Origin: Synechococcaceae bacterium WBB_10_009
Lineage (GTDB): Bacteria; Cyanobacteriota; Cyanobacteriia; PCC-6307; Cyanobiaceae
NCBI GenBank assembly: GCA_010030955.1
Contig: RHBP01000096.1
Coordinates: forward strand, 1 to 6,570
Reading direction: 5' to 3'
Length of the DNA stretch: 6,570 nucleotides
The notes under the pieces: generated by a model
Databases searched by the model: none
The model's input: only the letters and a program-made list of their open reading frames with translations
Told to the model about the DNA's origin: nothing
In this document: positions 1-4,831 of the stretch, piece by piece
Layout: every line of letters begins with the position of its first letter
Position numbering within the stretch: the stretch's first letter is position 1
Program-made: the position numbers and the translations under genes

Positions 1-1
1 G

Positions 2-268
2 GCTCTGCTGCAACGCTCTCTTGATGTGGACGCGCGCACCGCAGATCCCGAGAACCAGGTCGATGGTTTTCTGGGGGCGGGACTTCCCCGCAAAGCACGC
101 CTGTGGAGCAAGGCTGGCTGGATGAGCCAGGCTCGCCATGATGCCGCCTACATCGAGCTCGAGGGCTGCGCGCCCACCCTGCTGGTTGTCATGAGCGAGG
201 GCGCGCACTGGGCGGATGATGCCGAGCTGCTGCCGGCCATCAGCACCCGGCTCATGGGTGTTGGTTGA
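2..268 (+). CDS. Serine hydrolase / class A beta-lactamase-like protein, C-terminal part (5' end outside window)
   Basis: The reading frame is open from base 2 to the TGA at 266-268, giving the last 88 residues of a protein whose start lies upstream of the window. The segment LWSKAGWMSQARHDAAYIE, followed by a hydrophobic strand (TLLVVMSEG), matches the end of the class A beta-lactamase / penicillin-recognising fold. The KAG would sit where the K-T/S-G box lies on strand beta-3. Proteins of this type act on beta-lactams or on peptidoglycan-like or other acyl substrates, usually outside the cytoplasm. The catalytic SxxK and any signal peptide would be in the missing part, so neither activity nor location can be judged. 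The box reads K-A-G rather than K-T-G or K-S-G, which argues against assuming true beta-lactamase activity. It converges on tRNA-Ser. A GTG at 26 is open but lies inside the conserved domain and is not the start. Confidence 0.7.
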   Translation, partial: ALLQRSLDVDARTADPENQVDGFLGAGLPRKARLWSKAGWMSQARHDAAYIELEGCAPTLLVVMSEGAHWADDAELLPAISTRLMGVG

Positions 269-311
269 TCGGTCGGGTTGCCAGCCGAGAGCAGGGCTGC
301 CGCGTGAAGGG

Positions 312-332
312 GGCCTGGACAAGGACCAGGCC
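312..332. terminator. Inverted repeat between convergent hydrolase and tRNA-Ser genes, possible weak terminator
   Basis: A perfect 7-bp inverted repeat, GGCCTGG (312-318) and CCAGGCC (326-332), encloses a 7-base loop. It lies in the 80-bp gap between the hydrolase stop and the 3' end of tRNA-Ser. Neither strand carries a following T run, so this is not a classical intrinsic terminator. Its position between converging transcripts makes a transcript-ending or RNA-stabilising role possible, but this is inference. Confidence 0.3.
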
Positions 333-348
333 ACGCAGAACTGGGAAA

Positions 349-437
349 CGGAGAGGGAGGGATTCGAACCCTCGACAGAAGTTGCCTCCTGTAACTCCTT
401 AGCAGGGAGCCGCTTTCAACCACTCAGCCACCTCTCC
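349..437 (-). tRNA. trnS-GCU: tRNA-Ser, anticodon GCU
   Basis: The minus strand folds as a complete class II tRNA of 89 nt. The acceptor stem is GGAGAGG paired with CCTCTCC, with discriminator base G. The D stem is GCT/AGC, and the anticodon stem GCTCC/GGAGT carries the loop CTGCTAA, so the anticodon is GCU, reading AGC and AGU. The long variable arm is a 7-bp stem (one G-U pair) capped by a GCAA tetraloop, and the T arm is GAGGG-TTCGAAT-CCCTC. The long variable arm is the main identity element for seryl-tRNA synthetase. No CCA is encoded after the discriminator base, so the end must be added by the CCA-adding enzyme. The 5' end lies 18 bp after the alr stop on the same strand, so co-transcription with alr is likely unless a promoter lies inside the alr 3' end. 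Confidence 0.97.
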
Positions 438-455
438 AGCGGCCCGGGAAGCTTA

Positions 456-1661
456 TCAGCCCTGGCCCCCGCCGTCGGGCCGGTGGGGCTCCTGCAGGGG
501 CAACCGCGGCAGACGGTGCTTGAAGCCGCAGAGGATCTCCCAGGGGATGGTGCCGCAGGGCTCGCTCCAGGCCAGCGGATCGATGCGGGCGCCACCGTCC
601 TCCCCCAGCAGGGTCACCACCGCCCCCTGGTCCAGCTCCGGCACATCGGTGGCATCGAGCACCAGCTGGTCCATGGTGATGGCGCCCACCTGGGGCACCG
701 GCCGCCCCTGGAACAGCACCTGCAGGCGGTTGGAGAGCAGCCGCGGCACCCCATCGGCGTAGCCGATGCCCACCACCGCCAGGCGGCTGGGGCGGCTGGT
801 GGTGAAGCGGTGGCCGTAGCTCACCCCCACGCCGGCGCTCACCGTGCGGATCAGGCTGACCCGCGCCCGCACCTGCATGGCCGGCTGCAGCGCCAGCTCA
901 CCCCCCAGGTGGGCCGCGGGACGGTGGCCGTAGAGGGCCAGGCCCACGCGCACCAGGTCGTAGTGGAGGCCGGGGCTGCGCAGGGTGGCGGCGGAATTGG
1001 CCAGGTGGCGGCAGCCGCTGGGCAGGCCCGCCTGGTGCAGGCCCGAGAGCACCGCATCAAAGTGCTGCTGCTGGCGCCGGGTGAGGGGGTCGAGGCCGGC
1101 CCCGGGGGCATCGGCATCGGCGAGATGGGAATACAGGCCCGCCAACTCCACCGCCTCCAGGGCGGCGATCGCCTCCACCAGCCGCTGCCCCTCCTGCCAG
1201 GGGGCCCCCAGCCGGGCCATGCCGGTGTCGAGCTTGAGGTGCACGGCCATGGCGCGGCCGCTGCCGGCCGCCAGGTTCTGGCAGAGCAGGGCTTCGCGCA
1301 TGCCGCTGAGGGTGGGCATCAACTGCCAGTGCAGGCAGGCCCGCAGCTCATCGGGGTGGGTGAGGTTGCCGAGCACCAGCACCGGCTGGTGGAGCCCCGC
1401 CTGGCGCAGCTCCACCCCCTCCTGCAGGGTGGCCACCCCAAAACAACGGGCCCCACCGGCGGCGGCGGCGCGGGCCACGGGCACGGCCCCATGGCCATAG
1501 CCATCGGCCTTGACCACCGCCATCAGAGCGCTGCCGGGGGCCAGGGAGCGGCAAAGGCTGCGGGCGTTGGCCTCCAGGGCGGCCTCGTTCACCTCCACCC
1601 AGGCCCGCTGGCGCGGGTGGGGCCAGGGCTGAGCGCGGGGCTGGGGCCAGGACTCCGACAT
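456..1661 (-). CDS. alr: Alanine racemase
   Basis: Pyridoxal-phosphate enzyme of the cytoplasm that interconverts L- and D-alanine and so supplies D-Ala for peptidoglycan stem peptides. The predicted protein has 401 residues, near the family's usual 360-400. The PLP-binding lysine is K51 in VVKADGYGHG. The second catalytic base, the tyrosine supplied across the dimer interface, is Y282 in GVSYGHRF, and Y301 in IGYADG follows 19 residues later as in the Geobacillus enzyme. The TIM-barrel markers HLKLDTGMARLG (141-152), YSHLADAD (177-184), NSAAT (222-226) and VRVGLALYG (237-245) are present, as is AITMDQ (327-332) of the C-terminal beta domain. The ATG at 1661 gives about 20 residues before the conserved AWVEVN; only a weak AGGG lies upstream and no better start is seen. 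The gene is divergent from the HNH gene, and tRNA-Ser follows 18 bp after the stop. Confidence 0.96.
   Translation of the reverse strand: MSESWPQPRAQPWPHPRQRAWVEVNEAALEANARSLCRSLAPGSALMAVVKADGYGHGAVPVARAAAAGGARCFGVATLQEGVELRQAGLHQPVLVLGNLTHPDELRACLHWQLMPTLSGMREALLCQNLAAGSGRAMAVHLKLDTGMARLGAPWQEGQRLVEAIAALEAVELAGLYSHLADADAPGAGLDPLTRRQQQHFDAVLSGLHQAGLPSGCRHLANSAATLRSPGLHYDLVRVGLALYGHRPAAHLGGELALQPAMQVRARVSLIRTVSAGVGVSYGHRFTTSRPSRLAVVGIGYADGVPRLLSNRLQVLFQGRPVPQVGAITMDQLVLDATDVPELDQGAVVTLLGEDGGARIDPLAWSEPCGTIPWEILCGFKHRLPRLPLQEPHRPDGGGQG
1164..1173. repeat. HIP1-type palindrome GGCGATCGCC
   Basis: GGCGATCGCC contains the octamer GCGATCGC, the highly iterated palindrome common in many cyanobacterial genomes. 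I found only this one copy in the window, inside alr, so it supports the cyanobacterial assignment only weakly; in DNA this GC-rich a single copy may be chance. Confidence 0.45.
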
Positions 1662-1731
1662 GCCCTAACGCGTTGCGCAAAGGGTAGGCATGGTTGCGTA
1701 CCACACTGGCCAGCGCCCCTAGCATGGCGCC
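1662..1731. promoter_or_regulatory. Divergent intergenic region alr / HNH gene with overlapping palindromes
   Basis: These 70 bp separate two divergent start codons and must hold, or lie next to, the promoters of both genes. Two perfect 8-bp palindromes overlap at 1667-1680 (AACGCGTTGCGCAA): AACGCGTT at 1667-1674 and TTGCGCAA at 1673-1680. GTTGCG occurs at 1672 and again at 1693, about two helical turns apart. A TAGCAT at 1720-1725 resembles a -10 element for the HNH gene and would place transcription start close to its ATG at 1732, but no -35 box stands at the normal distance. These sites could form an operator for alr; that is inference from sequence symmetry only. Confidence 0.35.
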
Positions 1732-2268
1732 ATGGGCCAGGTTCTGGTACTCAACGCCTCCTATGAGCCGCTGAACATCACCAGCTGGCGCCGCGCCACG
1801 GTGATGCTGCTCAAGGGCAAGGCCGAGGGCCTGGAGCACGCCCATGACCAGCTGCTGCGGCCCGGCCTCAACCGCCCCACGGTGATTCGGCTGCGCCAGT
1901 TCGTGCGGGTGCCGTTCCGGCCGCTGCCGCTGACCCGCCGCAACGTGTTCCACCGCGACGGCCACCGCTGCCAGTACTGCGGCATCAGCAGCGAGCGCCT
2001 CTCGATCGACCACATCCTGCCCCGCAGCCGCGGCGGCCCCCACAGCTGGGACAACGTCACCACGGCCTGCCTGCGCTGCAACGTGCACAAGGGCAACCGC
2101 ACGCCGCGGGAGGCGGGCATGCTGCTGGCGCGCCAGCCGCGCCGCCCCCTCAGCGGCCCCCTGTTTGAGGCCCAACGGCAGATGGCCAGCGGCGGCCACC
2201 ACGAATGGGCCAAGTACGTCGACGGCTGGGAGGGCGAGGCCGGCGACGCCGCCGCGCTGGTGGCCTGA
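1732..2268 (+). CDS. HNH endonuclease-family protein
   Basis: A 178-residue protein with a zinc-bound HNH (beta-beta-alpha-metal) nuclease domain. The four likely zinc ligands are C80 and C83 (CQYC) and C113 and C116 (CLRC). The HNH core reads IDHILPRSRGGPHSWDN, with D93-H94 as the metal/catalytic pair and N108 as the central Asn, followed by N117 and H119 in NVHKGN. HNH domains cut or nick DNA using one divalent metal. Residues 1-60, starting VLVLNASYEPLN and continuing with a W-R-R / LLKGKAE segment, form the N-terminal part typical of a widespread stand-alone family whose role is not established. No methylase, integrase, intron, intein or toxin partner lies next to it, so restriction or homing functions are not supported here. 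The ATG at 1732 starts exactly at the conserved N-terminus; no Shine-Dalgarno sequence precedes it. It is divergent from alr and ends 7 bp from the prfA stop. Confidence 0.9.
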   Translation: MGQVLVLNASYEPLNITSWRRATVMLLKGKAEGLEHAHDQLLRPGLNRPTVIRLRQFVRVPFRPLPLTRRNVFHRDGHRCQYCGISSERLSIDHILPRSRGGPHSWDNVTTACLRCNVHKGNRTPREAGMLLARQPRRPLSGPLFEAQRQMASGGHHEWAKYVDGWEGEAGDAAALVA

Positions 2269-2293
2269 ACCGGCCTTAGGCCTCGAGGCCGGT
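2269..2293. terminator. Inverted repeat at the convergent HNH / prfA ends, possible bidirectional terminator
   Basis: ACCGGCC at 2269-2275 pairs with GGCCGGT at 2287-2293 across an 11-base loop that contains the prfA stop codon and an inner AGGCCT palindrome. It fills the 7-bp gap between the two converging stops and runs into the prfA coding end. No T run follows on either strand, so termination strength is uncertain. Confidence 0.3.
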
Positions 2294-3382
2294 GCCCTGC
2301 AGCGCCAGCTCCTCCAGCTGCCGCCGCTGCTCCGCCGACACGCAGGCGCCGATCAGCTCCGCCAGCTGGCCCTGCAGCACCGGCTCCAGGGAGAAGTTGC
2401 GGCCCAGGCGGTGGTCGGTGGTGCGGTTGTCTTTGTAGTTGTAGGTGCGGATCTTTTCGCTGCGGTCGCCGCTGCCCACCTGCGCCAGCCGGGCGGAGCG
2501 CTCCTTGGCGTTGGCGGCCGCCAGCTCCCGCTCGTAGAGCTTGGCCCGCAGGATCTCCATCGCCCGCTCGCGGTTCTGCAGCTGGGAGCGCTCCTGGGTG
2601 CAGAACACTCGGATGCCGGTGGGTTTGTGCAGCAGATCCACCGCCGTCTCCACCTTGTTCACGTTCTGGCCGCCGGCGCCGCCGGAGCGGGCGGTGCTGA
2701 TCTCGAGGTCGCCCGGGTCGATCTGCACCTCCACCGGATCGGCCTCCGGCATCACCGCCACGGTGGCGGTGGAGGTGTGCACGCGGCCCTGGGATTCGGT
2801 GGCGGGCACCCGCTGCACGCGGTGCACGCCGGCTTCAAACTTCAGCTGGCTGAACACCCCCTCCCCCTGGATGGCGAGGATCAGCTCCTTGTAGCCCCCA
2901 AGCTCCGCCTCCGAGGCGCTCACCGGCTGCACCCGCCAGCCCACGCTCTGGGCATAGCGCTCGTACATGCGGGCCAGATCACCCGCCCAGATGGCCGCCT
3001 CATCACCGCCGGCGCCAGCCCGGATCTCCAGCATCACGCTGCGCCCATCGCGGGGATCCCGCGGCAACAGGGCCACGGTGAGCTCCTGCTCCAGGGCCGC
3101 GATGCGCGGCGCCAGCTGCTCGAGCTCCTCCTGGGCCAGGGCCTCCAGGTCGGCGTCGCCGCGGTGCTCGCGCAGGAGATCCCGCGCCTGGCGCTCCTGG
3201 CTGCGCAGGGCCAGCAGCGTGTCGTAACCCTGCACCAGGGGCTCCAGCCGCGCCCGCTCCCGGGCGATGGGCTCCAGCTGAGCGGGGTTGGCGGCCACAT
3301 CCGGATCCGCCAGCTGCCGCTCGAGGCTGGCGAAGGTGATGCGGGCGGTCTCCAGGCGTTCGCTCAGGAAGGAGGCATCCAT
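2276..3382 (-). CDS. prfA: Peptide chain release factor 1 (RF1)
   Basis: RF1 reads UAA and UAG stop codons in the ribosomal A site and triggers hydrolysis of peptidyl-tRNA. The 368-residue protein is full length (E. coli RF1 has 360). Residues 1-110 are the charged, heptad-like helical domain 1. The RF1-type stop-recognition tripeptide P-A-T is at 193-195 within VPATESQGRVHTS; RF2 would have S-P-F. The catalytic GGQ is at 237-239 in SGGAGGQNVNKVETA, and its glutamine is the usual target of methylation by PrmC, whose gene is not seen here. RSEKIRTYNYKDNRTTDHR near the C-terminus is also typical. The ATG at 3382 fits the family N-terminus. No Shine-Dalgarno sequence is visible, and the preceding 19 nt lie directly behind the rpmE terminator, so expression may depend on read-through or on a promoter inside the end of rpmE. 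The gene ends in TAA. Confidence 0.97.
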   Translation of the reverse strand: MDASFLSERLETARITFASLERQLADPDVAANPAQLEPIARERARLEPLVQGYDTLLALRSQERQARDLLREHRGDADLEALAQEELEQLAPRIAALEQELTVALLPRDPRDGRSVMLEIRAGAGGDEAAIWAGDLARMYERYAQSVGWRVQPVSASEAELGGYKELILAIQGEGVFSQLKFEAGVHRVQRVPATESQGRVHTSTATVAVMPEADPVEVQIDPGDLEISTARSGGAGGQNVNKVETAVDLLHKPTGIRVFCTQERSQLQNRERAMEILRAKLYERELAAANAKERSARLAQVGSGDRSEKIRTYNYKDNRTTDHRLGRNFSLEPVLQGQLAELIGACVSAEQRRQLEELALQGTGLEA

Positions 3383-3401
3383 GGCAGCGGCTCAGGCCAG
3401 C

Positions 3402-3429
3402 AAAAAGCCGGATGCACGGGGCATCCGGC
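3402..3429 (-). terminator. Rho-independent terminator after rpmE
   Basis: On the minus strand GCCGGATGC (3429-3421) pairs perfectly over 9 bp with GCATCCGGC (3415-3407) around a 5-base loop, and is followed at once by TTTTT (3406-3402). This is a textbook intrinsic terminator, 36 bp past the rpmE stop. It most likely ends the ribosomal-protein transcript. It lies only 19 nt before the prfA start codon. Confidence 0.92.
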
Positions 3430-3436
3430 CAGGGGG

Positions 3437-3452
3437 TGCACCACAGGGTGCA
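3437..3452 (-). other. Small hairpin upstream of the rpmE terminator
   Basis: TGCACC and GGTGCA form a perfect 6-bp stem with a 4-base loop, between the rpmE stop and the terminator stem. A weaker GATCC/GGATC pair with a 2-base loop (3456-3467) overlaps the rpmE stop codon. They may protect the transcript end or shape folding of the terminator region; no function is proven. Confidence 0.35.
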
Positions 3453-3465
3453 GTGGATCCAAGGA

Positions 3466-3789
3466 TCAGGCTTCGACGGCCTCTGGCTCAGCCGCGGCAG
3501 CGGGCTCAGCGGCAGCCTCGACGGCCTTGCTGTCGGCCTTGCTGTCCACCTTGGCGGGCTTGGCCTCGGCCTTGGCATCGGCACCACCCATGCCGTACTT
3601 GCGCATGAAGCGGTCCACGCGGCCCTCGGTGTCGAGGATCTTCTGGGTCCCGGTGTAGAAGGGGTGGTTGCCGCTCCACACGTCGACGTGGATCTCGGGG
3701 GAGGTGGAGCCGGTGGTCATCACCACCTCTCCATTGCAGATCACCTTGGCGTCGGGATACCAGGTGGGATGGATGTCGGCCTTCGGCAT
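3466..3789 (-). CDS. rpmE: 50S ribosomal protein L31, C-minus type with C-terminal extension
   Basis: L31 sits at the central protuberance of the 50S subunit and helps bridge it to the 30S head. The 107-residue product starts MPKADIHPTWYPDAKVICNG and contains the family hallmarks VDVWSGNHPFYTGTQK (35-50) and EGRVDRFMRKYGM (55-67). Zinc-binding L31 has CxC and CxxC pairs; here only C18 remains and the second pair is replaced by W38 and N41, so zinc binding should be lost. Residues about 69-107 form an extension rich in Ala, Glu and Lys, with KAEAK and SKADSK units and an acidic end; E. coli L31 has only about 70 residues in all. The ATG at 3789 is set by the conserved N-terminus, although the frame stays open upstream as a shadow inside rpsI. 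The gene lies 32 bp after rpsI and is followed by a strong terminator. Confidence 0.95.
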   Translation of the reverse strand: MPKADIHPTWYPDAKVICNGEVVMTTGSTSPEIHVDVWSGNHPFYTGTQKILDTEGRVDRFMRKYGMGGADAKAEAKPAKVDSKADSKAVEAAAEPAAAAEPEAVEA

Positions 3790-3821
3790 GACGGAAACGG
3801 GGCTGGGGGGCAGCGGCTGAA

Positions 3822-4223
3822 TCAGCGCTTGGAGAACTGAGGGGCCTTGCGGGCTTTCTTGAGGCCGTACTTGCGGCGTTCCTTGGCGCGGGGGTCGCGG
3901 CTGAGGTGGCCTTCGGTCTTCAGGGGCTTGCGGTTCTCGGAGGAGAGCTCGCACAGGGCCCGGGCGGCGCCTTGCTTGATCGCATCGGCCTGGCCGGTGA
4001 GGCCACCGCCGCGCACGTTCACCAGCAGGTCGTACTCGCCGGCCAGACCGAGGGTCTGCAGGGGGGCCTTCACCGCCGCCAGGTAGACGGGGTTGTAGTT
4101 GAGGTAGTTGTCGCCGGGGCGGCCGTTGATGGTCACGCTGCCGGTGCCGGGAACAACACGCACGCGGGCGACGGCGGTCTTGCGACGGCCCGTGCCCCAG
4201 TAGACGACTTGATTGGTGCTCAT
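3822..4223 (-). CDS. rpsI: 30S ribosomal protein S9
   Basis: S9 binds 16S rRNA in the head of the small subunit, and its C-terminal tail reaches the P-site tRNA anticodon stem-loop. The 133-residue protein shows the S9 signature: YWGTGRRKTAVARV near the N-terminus, then GSVTINGRP, VNVRGGGLTGQADAIKQGAARAL in the middle, and the basic tail ending KARKAPQFSKR. The conserved SKR end that touches tRNA is intact. The start codon overlaps the rplM stop in an ATGA arrangement (4220-4223), and no Shine-Dalgarno sequence precedes it. Translation is therefore probably coupled to rplM. Confidence 0.98.
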   Translation of the reverse strand: MSTNQVVYWGTGRRKTAVARVRVVPGTGSVTINGRPGDNYLNYNPVYLAAVKAPLQTLGLAGEYDLLVNVRGGGLTGQADAIKQGAARALCELSSENRKPLKTEGHLSRDPRAKERRKYGLKKARKAPQFSKR

Positions 4224-4678
4224 TGGGCGGAAGCGGCGGGGTCGAGGGCGAGGGCCTGGGGCTGCTGGGCGGCGTGGGGGTGCTCAGCACCCTTGTAGAC
4301 CTTCAGCTTGCGGAACAGCTGACGGCCGAGGGCGTTGTGGGGGAGCATGCCCTTGACGGCCTTCTCGATGATCCGCTCGGGCAGGCGGGCCTGCAGGGCG
4401 GCGAAGCTCTCGGTTTTCATGCCGCCGGGGCGGCCGGAGTGGCGGCGGTACACCTTCTCGGTGAACTTGTTGCCGCTCACCTTCACCTTCTCGGCATTGA
4501 TCACCATCACCACGACGAAGTCGCCGGCGTCAATGTGGGGGGCGTAGTTGGGGTTGTTCTTGCCGCGCAGCACGGAGGCCACTTCGCTGGCAAGGCGCCC
4601 GAGGGTCTGGTTCTCCGCATCCACCAGATACCACTGGCGGCTGGAGGGATCCTGAGGGGGGACGAGAGTCTTGTTCAT
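4220..4678 (-). CDS. rplM: 50S ribosomal protein L13
   Basis: L13 is an early-assembling 23S rRNA-binding protein of the large subunit. The 152-residue product contains RQWYLVDAENQTLGRLASEV, PHIDAGDFVVVMVINAEKV, YRRHSGRPGGMK and the family region LPERIIEKAVKGMLPHNALGR, followed by LFRKLKVYKGAEHPH. I chose the ATG at 4678 (MNKTLVPP) because cyanobacterial L13 begins there. In-frame TTG at 4720 and ATG at 4711 would add 14 or 11 residues without family support. No Shine-Dalgarno sequence is present. The gene shares its last bases with the rpsI start, the usual rplM-rpsI pairing. The 153-bp spacer before it is the longest in this cluster and may carry a promoter or leader. Confidence 0.97.
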   Translation of the reverse strand: MNKTLVPPQDPSSRQWYLVDAENQTLGRLASEVASVLRGKNNPNYAPHIDAGDFVVVMVINAEKVKVSGNKFTEKVYRRHSGRPGGMKTESFAALQARLPERIIEKAVKGMLPHNALGRQLFRKLKVYKGAEHPHAAQQPQALALDPAASAQ

Positions 4679-4831
4679 CGCACCGGCGGGCCGGATCGGA
4701 TAGGGCGCCATCACCCGCAAACGGGCAACAGGGCGGGACAGGGCGTCTGGACGGAATGTCTGGACTTGGAACGGCAGGGCACCCGACGGATCGGACGGCC
4801 GAAGCTCATGAATTGAGCTATCTCAGCGAAC
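4679..4831 (-). promoter_or_regulatory. truA-rplM spacer / rplM leader with several short direct repeats
   Basis: This is the longest gene-free stretch in the window. It holds ACAGGGCG at 4728 and 4738 (10 bp apart), GTCTGGAC at 4745 and 4758 (13 bp apart), and CGGATCGGA at 4692 and 4787, written as on the plus strand. A 6-bp inverted repeat, AGCTCA/TGAGCT (4803-4819), lies just after the truA stop. I could not find a convincing -35/-10 pair. In E. coli the rplM-rpsI mRNA leader is the target of autogenous control by L13, so a regulatory leader here is plausible but unproven. Confidence 0.35.

Noticed and set aside
216..1766. A 516-codon open frame on the plus strand across tRNA-Ser and alr
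   Set aside because: It is antisense to a clear alanine racemase and runs through a tRNA; its His/Gly/Ala-rich translation is the usual GC-rich antisense shadow.
1348..2202. A 284-codon minus-strand frame across the alr/HNH divergent region
   Set aside because: It covers the antisense of the HNH gene and an off-frame part of alr; Ala/Gly-rich composition only.
2165..3658. A 497-codon open frame on the plus strand across prfA and into rpmE
   Set aside because: It is antisense to two conserved genes and overlaps the HNH end; the low-complexity Leu/Gln/His composition has no domain signature.
3466..4290. A 274-codon frame that would fuse upstream sequence to L31
   Set aside because: The part before 3789 is the off-frame reading of rpsI; the L31 N-terminus (MPKADIHP) fixes the real start.
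4220..4720. L13 with a 14-residue N-terminal extension from a TTG
   Set aside because: Cyanobacterial L13 begins at the MNKT position, and the extra residues have no family support.
4223..4816. A 197-codon plus-strand frame opposite rplM
   Set aside because: Antisense shadow of L13; the repeated Gly/His/Val pattern reflects the complement of a ribosomal protein gene.
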